Shown here piece by piece: positions 26,101-38,739 of a stretch of 64,000 nucleotides of DNA; position 1 is the first letter of the stretch; each line of letters opens with the position of its first letter. The translations under genes and the position numbers were made by a program. Below the pieces are notes generated by a model, which had not been told where the DNA came from, did no database searches, and was given only the letters and a program-made list of their open reading frames with translations. Source of the stretch: Cyclina sinensis (lineage: Eukaryota; Mollusca; Bivalvia; Venerida; Veneridae); contig JAAONU010000003.1 of assembly GCA_012932295.1 (NCBI GenBank), positions 33,094,361-33,158,360 of the forward strand, written 5' to 3'.

Positions 26101-26201
26101 ATGATACACAGGAAGATGTGCAAGCTCGCTTTGATAAGCTTACTTTTATTCTTTAATCATATAATGATCTGTCGTGGATTTGCGCTAGGATCTCACTGCA
26201 G
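26101..26201 (+). CDS. elevenin: Elevenin exon 1a (signal peptide and first ring cysteine)
   Basis: This 101-nt coding part encodes 33 residues plus two bases of a split Arg codon. It starts MIHRKMCKLAL, has a hydrophobic core and ends GFALGSHC. The donor is TGCAG|gtatgt at 26202. Signal cleavage may fall after GFA, which would leave LGSHC-RKYPYARRC as the start of the mature peptide; cleavage after CRG is also possible. The ATG at 26101 is the first in frame before the hydrophobic core. No other in-frame ATG would keep the full signal sequence. Confidence 0.8.
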
Positions 26202-29200
26202 GTATGTCTGACTGTCTGCTTTACTGAATATTGTGTAACTGTGTGTTTTGTTATTGTTGTTGGCAGGAGTTGGTGGTGCGAAAGACAATGAAGACCACTG
26301 TAGATCAGATGGTAGTCATGATCCCCATGATTTTACTGCTGGTCGAAACGCCCTGCAACGCAGGTCGCAGGTTTTGTGAGTAAGTACTTAAAATTATTTT
26401 CTGCATGTTTCACGTCTTATTATGCTTAAAATGCAACTTGTATACGTCGATTGCTTCTTGGGTATCATGGAGTTATGGTAAAAAGATTAGAGCTGTGTTT
26501 TCAGAATTTTATACTAAAAATTCTTCTGTATCTACAACGAAAATTATGACTTATTATTCGTTTAAAATGATGAAACCTCATTTTGTCCAGTTAACAATTT
26601 TACTGTCGGAGAAAATATAACTTTTGATGAGTTTTCAGTGTACAAAAGTATATTTCAGACTTTGATCTTACAAATCTGAAAAAAGTATAGATATCGCAAT
26701 TGATAATTTTCACCCTAATGTAAACTTTAAAATGTAGTAAAACTTCAAAGATTGTACCAAATTTCAGGCAGTTTAGCTCTTTGAAAAAAGTAAATGTCAA
26801 AATTTCCAGTCTTCTTTCCGGGCCATTTTTTGTGAAAATATACCAGTGTTGTAAGTTGCCGTGATACATATTTTGCCTGTTTGTGATTATTATCACTAAT
26901 TTTGATTTTGCTATTTCTCAGATTATCAGCAATGCATAAGAATGGTGATATCATTTATGTCATTAAGCTTTTGTTTAAAAAATTGCTTGATATTACATAC
27001 TTCAAGACAACAAGTTGAATCTATGGCAATGTGAAGAAAATTATCTGTAAAACTAGTGTCTTAAGCTTGTGGTGTTTTTGTCTTTAATAAGATAATTCTA
27101 CTTATCATTTTTAACATACGACTAAAAGAATCAGCTGAAAAGAATCTTGATACTATAATCCGTTTTGCACGATACTTGGAATTTAAAGGTTGTTTAACAA
27201 CACACTGTTGATAATGTGTTTAAAATTTGACAGAGTAAGAAATAAATTTCGTAGAAAAGGCAATCGCTATTCTCTTTAGAAGCAATAACTTACTGGTGTA
27301 AATTTCCTCTGCAGCGACTGTGTAAAATGTTTTTGTTTTGTTTTAATACTGATTGATCGGTCGTGATGGGGATTTTTTTTACTGAAATGCCATAACTAAT
27401 ATAAAAGTACGGCGTTTGGTAAATGAACAGATATAAGGAATGTCTTGAAAGAGCTAATACAATGATTTACAGGAAAGTGGGGGATAAAACAGGTATTTCA
27501 AAGTCAGTGTTAATCGTTAAGGTAAATTGCCTTTTGCATATTTTACTTTTAAGTGAGGTATAAAACAATGTCATATAATAAATATGTTACTATGATATCA
27601 GGTAAATATCTATCTGAATACATAATCATTATTCGTCGATTTGAATCTTTACCAGTATTAATACCTCCTGAAATGTTTTTTTGTGTTTTTTTTTTCTTTT
27701 TCCTTTTTTCTCTCTCTTTTAATTTACTGTTTATATTACTTTCCGTATACTTACGACAATACAATTAACATAATGCTCATCTTGTTACCTAAATGTTGAC
27801 TATTGGGACGGGCCAATCTCTAATGTTGCCATAACTTGTGGCCCAACCCGTTTACTTTTGACATTATAAATATTTTACATGCATTTGATCCATTATACTA
27901 TACTGTAATATTTGCTTATTATTCTGCATGCTATATAAATATTTGTAGTGATATATGTATTGCAAAAGTAATAAAATAATATTAAACTACTAAAATATTT
28001 AACCAACGTTCAGGTGGCGCTTTGGAAGGTGCATACCCTAAAATTAACCAATAATATTCTGCATATATACAATTTTATTGGATCATTCTCTCTAAAAGTG
28101 ATGATGCAAAGAAGAAAAAAAGATGTTTTCTTAGGACATATAAACTCAAAATAAGTGTTCTTTTATAATAAAAATGTCGCTGTCTGAGCAAAAGTTGTAT
28201 AACAACTGTATATAACACGAGTAACATGTATTCACAATTAACATAAATGCATGCAAGTTAACTGTGCTTGAAACTTTTGTCTGACATCGGGTAAAGGTTC
28301 GTTCAATACCATTCACTCTCTTGATATCTAGGGTAAACATCTTAAAGAGAGTTTGATAACTTATGTAAAAATATATTTAAGGGCTACAGAACTTCAGAAA
28401 CAGACAAACAAGAATCCGTTCAACAAATGCCACCTACTTTATGACTATTTCAAAACTTGTTATTCCGGTAAGAGAATTAAGATCGAATGGAGCAATTTTA
28501 ATCTATAAGACAAAGTTACATCAGAAATTTTTTTAAGGAAGAGCTTTGCGTGTTTGGAAATCCTTCAGTAACATTTCAATTTTTATTATAGTCATAGTCG
28601 AAATTGAATGAGTCACGTCTAATGAAGTCAGATAATTCTCTTAAAAATTTCATATCATACCTCCGAACTGTCGTTAAAATATTTTTACGAACTTGCTGGA
28701 ATAAGTTGTTTTCTTTAGTACCTATGCAAAATAGACAACACTTATCAAATCTATGTGGTCTATCAGAAAGCTTTGGATAACAATATATTTCATATTTGAA
28801 TCCGGTGACTCTTTTATATATGAATAAAAAAAGCACATACTACTTTGTGATGACAATTAACAAGTGCTCCTACTTTAATACAAAAAGAAAACAATCCCAA
28901 AGCTTAGCTGAATTTTAACACTAGTTGATACAGTATGTTAGCCAGTAAATAATTGTTCCAATGACGCTCTTTAATAGCAATTTCTGTCTGTTGAGTATTG
29001 TGTCGATGTCTCAGCTTTTTCTGATTTATATTACTGTTGAATGTGTTGAATAATATTTATATTAAAATTGTTAGTCTAAAAAGTTTTCCTTCCTCTTTTT
29101 TTGATTTATAACTTTTCAAATCTTTCGTTTGAGTCTCCCCAAAATCCTTTAAAATCACTTTATTTTTCATTAAACAAATATTTTCGACAACACTTCATAC

Positions 29201-32200
29201 TGATGCTTCATTTGTTACTTCACTGCACTTGTACAATTTTTTTGGAATTTTTATTAATTGTGAACGACCCTGCTTTTAATCACCTCTTTTCATCTAACAG
29301 AAACCTCATTTAATCAAACAGACAGGTTGGTAAAGTAACCGTCAATGATAATGAAAGAACAGGTACACAGTGTAAGAGAAGAGCATACTTTTTAAACCAG
29401 AGACAAATCGCTTCTCTACAATATGACGATAACAGTTGATACTGCTTTTGCAAAAAAAAGAGATTAAAAAAAGACCTACATGCACTGAAGAAATTACTTG
29501 TTTATATTTTCTGTTCAGTAAGTAAAAAAGGAAACTCTTTTGTTTGGACACCACATTAAGTTTTGTTATAATTGTGGCAAAACAAGCAGCTTCTATAAAT
29601 GCGATGTTTTGGAATCCTCTCTTTTTCATTTAATTTGAAAATGATCGTCATCTGCCTGCACGAGTTCCATAATACATAGTGAGACATAAGATAACGCGAC
29701 AAGTGATTGGTGAATGTGATGATTGACATCACACAAAAGACTATGGTTGAGTAGCTATCTTAAAAAATAATGTTGTAAAAGTTTAGATATATGTTCGTTT
29801 GCAAGCGCAAAGCCTGTTTAACATTTCAGGTCAGATAATGAATGTCAATTTTTAAAAAAGGGTTACATAATGTTGTTGTTGTTGTTGTTTAGTTGTTGTT
29901 TTTTGATATGAATTTTTCTTATATTAACTTTATCATTCTGCGGTGATCACAACGTTAACGTTAAATAAAATTAATATTCATTGCCTTCAGCTAAACCTTT
30001 TGTGTCTTATTAATGCAATCATAAATTTGCAAGCAATTTTGAAAACGGTAATGAAATAATTAATGAACTTTTCAGTTGTAACAAATTTCTCCTTGATTGC
30101 TTTTTGTATATTGCAAAGCATTGATAAACAAGAAAATACTGTATATTTGTATATTTCCTTTTTAAATTAAGCATAACAAATAAGAAAATATTGAGAAAGG
30201 GATTTGTGTTTTCAGATGTGAAATGTGTGTAGTGACATGTGAAGTGTGTAATGTCTCAAATCAACATATTTCCCACTGCAATCTAAAATCTTACTAAACT
30301 GTGCAAGTTCCGTTTTGAGTTTGATAAATAGTTACAAATTATTTCACGTTTTGTAATTACATGTAACAGCAATCTACCTCTTCTAGCTTTATTTAGACTA
30401 ATTACATAATCTTTGTTTCCATGAGTCGTTATTCTCTCAATAAAAAGCAACTAAATACAAGTCATTTATATCAGGAAATGCTCGTGTTTTATGGATATAT
30501 TTCCATTCGACCTTGTTTTGCAAACACAAATTAATATAAATAGTTATAAAGGATTTTGACAGGACATATGGCTCAGTATAATACTCGTAAGCTGATCGTA
30601 AGCTAATAATCGTTATAGCAGGTCGTTAAACCTTTCAACGTTCTTTATAACGAATTTGTAACACGACAGTGCTCTCTTTGGTTTGTGTTAATGCATAAAC
30701 TGCTGCAAATTTATCCTTCAAAGGGATCCGTTTACGAATGACACAGTCGTATATATTTTTTATGGATGATATAATCGTCACAACTGTCAATGAAAATCGA
30801 TAAAGCAAATGTGCAGTATTCGAAAGTACATGTATTCTTAATAAGCTATAACTTTCAGCAGTTTTTCGTACTCCCCACGACATCTTAAACATATTTAGCA
30901 TTTAATGATAGTATATGAGTTGACTCTTTTCCACTGACTTTTTATTTATTCTCCTTTCTGTAATTTATATTATTTCAAAGTGTATTACACGTAGATTACA
31001 TTTCAGGGAAGGTATGTAATAGTTTTCTCCCCCTTGGAGCATAAAGCACGCCTTTATACAATTTGATTATCACTATGAAGGGAAATTCCACTTTGTTAAG
31101 TTGACAAATATTATTAGGTGCAAGATTTCATTATGAGGACACAAAGGTTGCTGACGATAGTGGTTTGAATTTTCCTTCTTCCGCATTAAACAAATTTGAT
31201 TACATAATTTAATTTTGTGACACCCACATCAAATAATGTTTAGGAACACATAATTTGCTCCTAAATATGAGAATTCTTGTTTATATGTGTATTATGATTT
31301 AGAAACATATAATGTTCATTTATTAGGATTGCATATAATAACTTTATAAGTAGGTAACTAAAATGTCTATCAAGGAAATGTTATATTCAAGCCCAATGCT
31401 AGAGAATAAAAGCACTAAAACATTATTATGGATTTGGTCGAAAAGAAGTTAAGATAAAATGTGTTAAACATTGCAGAACTATGGGATAATTAATTTCCTT
31501 GCTTAAAATCAAATATAGATTAGTCCAAGCGTTTTGATAAATGTTTTTAGAGGTGTAAATTCCTGATATTTTTTTCTGAATTAAAGTGTTCACCAGAAAA
31601 AAAAATAATTGAATCTTTTTGTATAATTGTTTTTTGTTGTTGTTGTTGTTGTTTACTTCCTGTAGGGAATAAACCTCACACACAATATTTCATATTTGCA
31701 TTTGCATTTGCAAAATATTCGTTATCAGTTTTAAAACAAGCATTTTTCCTAACGTTGTCAGATGAATTTACCAACTCTACAAAAATTCAAGGACTTTATT
31801 TAGAATTTCAAGAAAGTCAGTTTTCATCTTAACATTTAATAATTTTTTTATTTCTAATCTGAGATTAGCTATAGGATTATGTATTAATTGTTCTCCTTAT
31901 GCCCTATGCACGCAGGACATTTTTGGAAAAATTGAAATTACAGGACATAAAGTAAAAGCAAACAAATATTTCACTTTTGTGTTATTTTTTTAAATAAGAA
32001 ATATACAAAACTATCAGACTAATGATGGGGGCTTTGAGGTTGTTTGGCAAAAGCAAAGACACTGAATATTAGTTGAATATATGTGATTTGCATACAGAGC
32101 GGTTGTTGACTCGAATCTATTCTGCGAAGTAATCATTAAAAAATTCGCTTGAGTAACCTTTCTGATGTTATAAATGTGAAATATTTCATGTTTGCCATGA

Positions 32201-35200
32201 ACAAATTAGCAGTGTAATCTAGTTCATTCTACAAATCCTGGTCCCTTTCGGAACGACAATGAAAACATGAAAGTTATCTGAAACTGAAATAATAAAATCA
32301 GGTCACCAATATTTGTGTTATTTTTTTAAAGTTAGTGCCTTAGAAACTCCATCATTAAATTTGCAACTTGAAGAAAAAAATGTCTATTTCTTCTTCATTT
32401 GCTGTTTAAAACAAAAAAAGAGTTAAAAAAAAACGATAAGTACTCACAGATGATAGTTACGTTACATCGCCTGCTACATGACAACTATTAAAATGAAATG
32501 ATAATTTACCCTAGAAATGTCTAAACTAATTATACATATTAATACAGTTATTTTCTTTTTATTACAATTTAATACAATTCTGTGACAGCTTTTAAGACCA
32601 ACTACTCCGCAAAAAATGTGCCATATTGGTAATGGGACAAACCCCTTTTGTGCAACGTAAACTCCATACCGAAACTTTGCTGTTAGCGTATTGATAATGT
32701 CAGATAAGCATCGGATCATACTAGATAAAAAACAATCCAATTATACATGCAAACTACTTAGGCACACACCACATGTACGTTGTAAAGTTTTCTAAAATAC
32801 GATTCATAAAATGTGACCTGCTACGGAGATTTGATTTTTCACATGTTAAAGCCTGTATCACTCCAGTGAAGTAGCGAAATGAGGCAAGTTGTTTCATTTT
32901 TATGTAAGCTATTTACGTATCTTTTAAAAGACAAAAACACTAATTTAAATTGATGAGAGGAAAGCTGACTTAGTCATTAACTACATGTAATACTAAAGCA
33001 TTTATATCTGTTGGGACACAGGATATTGTAAATCTTTTAAGTATACACAGGCAAGCATCACAGATCCAATTTATTTGTTGGAGCGAAAGAAATACACCGA
33101 TAATGCTTCATCGACTTTGAATACAGATTTCAATTGTTGTTGTTGTTTTAGAATAACCGGCTTGTAAATTTGGTTTTATAATTTGCTTTGACACAACTAG
33201 TATTTAGAAAATATATAAAAATGTTCACTTATTATTCCTACAATAGAATAGAAATTAACTTAGAATGTATCTGGTTCTTTTCAATTTTTGACTAACTTGA
33301 AGACAATTTATTCATCACATGCCATTTAACGAAACATATAATGTTATGATGAAAACAAAAATTTGGGCGTAAAACTCACAAAAAGGGCTTGAAACTGATT
33401 TTGTATTCAATAAGAGTAGTCCCTAAATGTGTAAAATCTTGATAATGTGGGTCAAAATTACCATAGAAGCCTTTATAAGACCATTACAAAATAGATTGAA
33501 TATGAGTAAATCAGTACCACGTGACTTACACTTATATGACAAGGAGTGCTGATATATTAAATCTTAACAAAACATTGTTTATATTATCTTTATATACTCT
33601 ACATGCAAAGGTAATTTATATTGTAGGTCATTATTAAAAGTAATCCGTTTTCGTAACCTACCACATGCAACGTAATAAGCAAGAAAATTAAAAGTGAATG
33701 ATTTCCAGGGCTAAAAACTGACAAGGCGATTGAAGTGAAATGAAGCAATCTTTGAAGTCATTAGTTTATAATGAATGAATTGGTTTTAAATCGTAAAGGT
33801 CTAGTTGTAACATCTCTAACAAGCATTTTCTGTCATATGTTGGGTAAATATCAAATGCCAAAACATCAACTTAAACCTGCTATTTATTTCATTTAAGCAA
33901 CGTTCAAAACATTCGACAGAGTTTAACTTTGTAGTTAGCAGTTCACTTGTTATTGAATTATTTCATTTCCATGTATTGTGACTGAATAAATTGTTAAAAT
34001 ATTCAATTCCCAAGAAATGGCTCAGTAATTAAAACTAGAAATGACCGAAGTCAAACTAATAAAATTACAATGATAATAGTTCACGTTTGGCTGATTTTAT
34101 AGGACAAAATAAACATAGTGCAATGGTTCAGATTGAAATATATAAGCCTTTGTTTTGTAATGTTTAGGCTTTTTCGTTTATGAAAATGATAAATGATTAT
34201 TTTGTTTTGCTATCTTCAGTCAGATCCAGCTTTCATTGAGTAGCAGTTCTTATTCTCAAGAATAAAAAATGTGTTACACATAAAATATTTGTCTGTTTAG
34301 TTTGAATGTATTACCTACTGGCAGACATGCACAATCAAACTTTGGCGTGTTTTTAAACGCCCTCCATAGATAACCTATTAAATAGACCAGAACTCAAAAC
34401 ATGTGTACAAATTAAACTCTATTTTTCGGGTCGGTGCAACTATTTGGGGAAATACATCGAATTAGCAAAACTGAATAATCTCTTAAAGCCTTGCATAAAT
34501 GCGTTAATGTCTGAAATGTTATTATTTGAGATTAAAACCATTAATCTGAAGCAGAAACATAAATTGGCCTGTCTGTCATTCAGTTTGCATAGCACTAGTT
34601 ATCACTCATAGAGATATTACTTGAAAACTTCTGAATAGCGAAAAGTTTTAGTCATCGTTTGTACAAAAGGGAAAATGTCACCATCAGAATAAATCTTATT
34701 TTTGACTGTGGTGTATATCTTGTTTACCCTTAAGCAATAATTTACCTCTGTGTAGGCACAAGGGAACAAATCCCTTTAGTCAATTAGATTAGTACATGAA
34801 AATGAAGAGCAAATACAGAAGAAAACCACAACGTCCATGTGTAAATATCCTCAAATGTCTCACATTATCCAAATAAGGAAACGGAAGTTAACGCTTGACG
34901 TCCAAATTAAAAGTTTATACAGAAGCTTTCTGTAAGTTCAAGAAAAATCAAAACATATTTGACAACAGAAAGTCTAGAAAGTTGAAAACTTTCACAAAAG
35001 ATGTAAAATTAAGCTTAAATCTTCTCCGACATCTTTTTCACGTACACAGACGGAAGACAATTAACTTCAAGTACTTAATACCTTAGGATAATTAAAATAC
35101 TATTTTGCATGTTTCTCTTTAAATTTTAGAGGTCTGCAAACTTGATTGAAATAGGAACTGGCAATGCTTTTGGTGAAAACAAATGAATCAGATTAAACAA

Positions 35201-38200
35201 TAACATTAACTGAAGTAAACAGTTTACATCTTAGCACTGCAAATTATGGTGGCTGATTTCTGCCATGTTGTGAGGCAAAAATGCGGAAAAAAGCGATTTG
35301 GCGTGCTTTCGCATCTTTGCCTTGCGGGGCGAAAGAGCGAAAATACGACAAATTCTGGCGCCACTCGATGTTTTTACAGGATTGTCCGTCGCATTTCCGC
35401 CTTTATATTTTTACCCCGCCACCCACGGAATTGAAAACACGACAAATCAGTTTTATTTAGTTGGAGGGGGGTCTTCGAAAGATACTCTGTCGCGTTTTTG
35501 TTTTTTTGTTTTTTTTTATTGCCATTTCATCCCGTTAGGTGAAGAGACGAAGCACGACATATCACTGTGGGTTTTATTGTTGTTGTCCTTGTTTTGTTTT
35601 TGTTGTTGCCAGAAAGCGGCCAACATAGCAAATGCATGTCAATGTTCGTTTATTACGTAAATTTGGAATTCGGTAAAAGTAACGTTTTACTAAACATTAC
35701 TAAATAATGAGAACTCTCAATGGTCACAGTTGTAACAAATGACTATAACACTGTAGCTATCTCTTTCCTACACTTAGCCGCATCTATTGTAAGCAAATGA
35801 AATTTGAAGCCCTGTGTTTTGTGTTTTACAATTAATTCTTTATCCAATTTTGGTACAAATAGACGTATAATAATGTTAGACTAGCTCTTCAGGGCCATAG
35901 CCAAGATTTTAGACAAAATCAGTTCATTATGAGGCGTAAGACAAACGGCGCTCAATGCCCCCTGGGAAATTGCACGAAAAATTAAATACTGGCAAAATGA
36001 GACCAGAGCGTTTTTCTGTTTAGTTTGTTCTTTTTTTTGGCTCAGAATTATCGACATTAGTTAAAAAAGACAGAGTTTACAATGCTGTCGACAGTTTCTA
36101 CTTCTTACCAATATTCTAATGTTATTAGAAATGGTCTTTGGGATTTTATATTATTATAATGAAGATGTGGAGATAATAAATGCTGAATTAATGAAACGTA
36201 TTATTTTTTATCGTATCAAAGTCACATGTTTAGAGATAAGCATTTTTGTAGAAATCCAGACATATAAGAATCGTATTCATATCTTCTTTGCGTCTATATG
36301 TTTAGTTGAATACTGTTGTTGTTGTCTTTGTATACCTACACTAACACATTTCCATGCTTATCAGACCATTTTACCGTCATCTGGTGTGTTTGTATCTTCA
36401 AATGGTGCAAAAGTAAATAATGGTACAGTATTTTGTTGATAAACAGTTAACGTGATTGTCTAAGGGCAATTGCAAATTTTATTGTTCTGAAATCAATTAA
36501 AAGATTTTATTGTTCTGAAATTAATTAAAAGATTCCAGTTTAAAAATGCTGATACAGTTACATGTCAGTAATGCAGAAACACGCGACTGATAAGGTGACT
36601 TGAAACATTTTACAGTGAACATTATAACGAAATATTTGGAAAATTGAACTGTCCAGATTTTGCAGATGCAGATGAAAGTATTCAGAAAAGATGTTTTACT
36701 AACACAGAGAATTTCACCTCAAACGCATCTTCGAAATGCTTCTCGCATTGACTGTAGAGATTTAAAATCAATATTATATATAGAAAACGGCTTGTTATAA
36801 GATGACCGTATTGTTAACATCCTTACTTCTGAAGACACTATAATTATTATCTTAATTTTGCAAAGCTTTTCATTGAATCTGTACATTGAAGCTAAACACA
36901 TAAACCTTTTACAGATTTTTCTTTCAAAACAATAAATTCTAAAAAAAATGAAACAAGCATATTGTTGTGTTTATTCTTGCGAACCATGTTGTATGCTTAT
37001 ACCATGTGACTGTTCTGTTTGTTTTATTTCCTACAAACATCAAAATAGACGAAGGCATTTCAGTTCTAGGACCTTTAGAAGTTGCATTGCATTGACTACT
37101 TTTTGTGTTTCTGTACCTTCCGGTTCAGACTGCCAATATTCTACTGACGTCATGTTTTTATCACTTATAAGTAGATTGCTGTCACTTACAATGTGAACTT
37201 CTCTGTTTCAGAAAATACCCATATGCTCGCAGATGCTTGGGCGTGGCAGCTAAAAGAAGCCCGTCAAGAACTGATATATACAAAAGTTTAATAAATAAGT
37301 AAGTACCTAAATATTTTACTATATATATGTTTTTTTTTTTAAAGAATGTAAGAAATGATTATCGGGCCATATTACCTACAAGTATATTGTCACAGAAATT
37401 ACCCGGATGTGTTCGAGTTAGTACGACTGATTCCTAAGCTTTATGTTATTGTTTTTATTCTTTTTAATTTATTTCAATGTTTAGATAGTTTCGTTAGCTT
37501 AACAACTGAAATAGATCATGTCAATTTGCACATTAATTTAAACCAAACATGAACACAAAAATTCACATATGTGTTATTTTTTAAGTGAACTGCTAAGTCT
37601 TTAAAGGGCAAAGTCAGTGAGCAATTTTAAAATCATTCATCGTTATATAATTTTACATTTGCATATGTTTGAATAAGAACAGGACCATCACAAGCATTAC
37701 AGATGACTGCTTTCTTGTCCAGAAGTTACTTTTAACAAGACAGACATCGTATTATGATAACGCAATTTGCAATTTCAGAGTATTAGCAGAAACATTGGAT
37801 GAAAACTTACCGCGAGAGACTAGTCTGCCTCCCGCACAGCAGGATCTGTTTGAAGACAGAACAGGTTCACTGAAAAAACTAGCCAATTTTGTGTTAGCAG
37901 CTGAGAGAAAGCATGATAGAAGGAAAGCATTTACAGTAAGTTAAAGTCTTACAATTATTCATTAGATAATAATTCATTAAACTAATACGCGTTGATCGGG
38001 TCTTTAAGAAAACTTATAGCCTCTATTTAACTTAAAGTTAACTGTACAACTGAGAAACATAACCAACCGGTTAGCAGCAATTAAATTTCTAAATATCACC
38101 CTCATGTTGAAATGTATGTAATTTGGTGTCAGTTAATGTAAGACTGTGTTTAAAACTTTGCAAAATAATGTGAAAATTGATATTTCCCATTACCCAACTT

Positions 38201-38671
38201 ATAAAATGAACTGCACAGTATATTAAATTATTTTACATGTCATTTTAAAGCGGTTGTCTTTGCATTTGTCCTGGTTTCTTTCATAAATCTCACCTCTTCA
38301 GTAATTTTTAGTCTTAATGTCAGAAAATGTGGTTTCTGCTAGGTTTTGACCACGACTGACCCAAAATCACCATCCTAGCACTGTTCTGACACACTTTGTT
38401 CATGAAAAAGGAGTGCAATACATAAAAAGACACATAAAGAAAAGTACATTGTATACATAACACAGCACAATCCCTTGTGGACTATTTGAATAGTTTTAGT
38501 AATATTTAGGAGATAGACAAAACACATACATTGTATTGTTGAATATGCCTTCAGAAAACACTGCTTGTGTAGTTAAATTCAAAACCTTAAATTAATGTGC
38601 ATATTTTTCAGGATCCAGACGACACGTGGTCAGAACAGTTTGGAGAATATGACGGTGTAAGGAGAGCGTAG
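26101..38671 (+). CDS. elevenin: Elevenin neuropeptide precursor, four coding exons
   Basis: Coding exons are 26101-26201, 37212-37298, 37779-37935 and 38612-38671. All introns are GT-AG and the phases match (2, 2, 0), giving 134 residues. Residues 1 to about 26 form a signal peptide with a hydrophobic core (LALISLLLFF). The mature peptide carries a ring from Cys33 to Cys42, CRKYPYARRC, followed by LGVAA and the dibasic site KR (48-49). The C-x8-C spacing followed by x-GVAAKR is the signature of the elevenin family, first known from the Aplysia L11 neuron, whose peptides act on a G-protein-coupled receptor. The remaining ~85 residues are an acidic/basic C-terminal propeptide ending in GVRRA. 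Intron 1 is about 11.0 kb; introns 2 and 3 are 480 and 676 bp. Exon limits are inferred by eye; the peptide identity is strong. An alternative first exon is listed separately. Confidence 0.88.
26288..26379 (+). CDS. elevenin: Alternative elevenin first coding exon (exon 1b)
   Basis: An ATG 86 bp downstream of the exon 1a donor opens 30 codons plus GA and ends at a consensus donor, TGTGA|gtaagt, at 26380. The phase is 2, the same as exon 1a, so it joins exon 2 in frame: ...GRRFC + E + KYPYARRC. It encodes a second signal peptide (MKTTVDQMVVMIPMILLLVE, then TPCNA) with a good cleavage site after CNA, leaving GRRFCEKYPYARRCLGVAA as the predicted peptide. Upstream, ttgttggcag at 26257-26266 looks like a splice acceptor, so the exon may begin at 26267. 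The 92-bp coding part is richer in G+C than its surroundings. Exons 1a and 1b show no obvious sequence similarity. If both are used, the isoforms differ before and just after the first cysteine (Arg or Glu). No transcript evidence is available. Confidence 0.6.
29871..29902. repeat. (GTT)n microsatellite
   Basis: Similar GTT tracts occur at 31631-31652, 33134-33149, 35576-35590, 50497-50510 and 55430-55441, and the complementary CAA tract at 60576-60593. The motif recurs across the window. Confidence 0.85.
35240..35660. repeat. GC-richer island with imperfect inverted repeat
   Basis: This differs sharply in composition from the surrounding intron. TTTCGCATCTTTGCC and GGGCGAAAGAGCGAAA (35307-35342) form an imperfect stem with a four-base loop. 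ACGACAAAT recurs at 35348 and 35431. Two overlapping frames (62 and 120 residues) show no family features. It is probably an unclassified mobile-element copy. Confidence 0.4.
36476..36531. repeat. 28-bp tandem duplication
   Basis: ATTTTATTGTTCTGAAATCA plus 8 bases occurs twice with one C/T difference. It lies in elevenin intron 1. Confidence 0.85.
37212..37298 (+). CDS. elevenin: Elevenin exon 2 (mature peptide core)
   Basis: This 87-nt exon lies between the acceptor ctgtttcag at 37203-37211 and the donor AATAA|gtaagt at 37299, phase 2 on both sides. It encodes the split Arg (or Glu) codon, then KYPYARRC, LGVAA, the KR processing site, and the start of the propeptide (SPSRTDIYKSLIN). It holds most of the bioactive peptide, so both possible first exons depend on it for the second ring cysteine. 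An internal RR pair sits inside the ring at residues 40-41 and may be shielded from cleavage by the disulfide. Confidence 0.85.
37779..37935 (+). CDS. elevenin: Elevenin exon 3 (propeptide)
   Basis: This 157-nt exon runs from the acceptor gcaatttcag to the donor TTTACA|gtaagt, entering in phase 2 and leaving in phase 0. It encodes 53 residues of charged propeptide, for example VLAETLDENLPRE and a helical stretch SLKKLANFVLAAERK. No further cysteine is present and there is no second copy of the active peptide. Exon 4 (38612-38671, acceptor atttttcag) follows in phase 0 with DPDDTWSEQFGEYDGVRRA and a TAG stop. Confidence 0.8.
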
Positions 38672-38738
38672 TGAATCTTTACCTGAAGGAGGTATAGATT
38701 GTGCAATCACATTGCGAAAGGCGATTACAAACAATAAA
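38612..38738 (+). CDS. elevenin: Elevenin terminal exon with stop and poly(A) signal
   Basis: Coding sequence runs from 38612 to the TAG at 38669-38671 (19 residues). AATAAA at 38733-38738, 62 bp past the stop, is the nearest poly(A) signal and would give a short 3' UTR. A second AT-rich cluster of AATAAA-like hexamers near 39070 is an alternative. The position of cleavage is not determined. Confidence 0.7.
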
Positions 38739-38739
38739 G

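Larger units (their letters stand above)
26380..37211 (+). other. Long first intron of elevenin
   Basis: About 10.8-11.0 kb of AT-rich sequence separates the first exons from exon 2. It contains simple GTT tracts (29871-29900, 31631-31652, 33134-33149), a GC-richer island at 35240-35660 and a 28-bp tandem duplication at 36476-36531. No convincing internal gene was found. Short frames in it are AT-driven and lack splice or domain support. A short minus-strand frame near 37040-37190 is noted among the rejected items. Confidence 0.6.

Noticed and set aside
37040..37190. Minus-strand frame of about 54 residues (with SVEYWQSEPEGTETQKVV) just upstream of elevenin exon 2
   Set aside because: The composition looks protein-like, but it is short, antisense to a gene intron, and has no recognised relative or partner exon.
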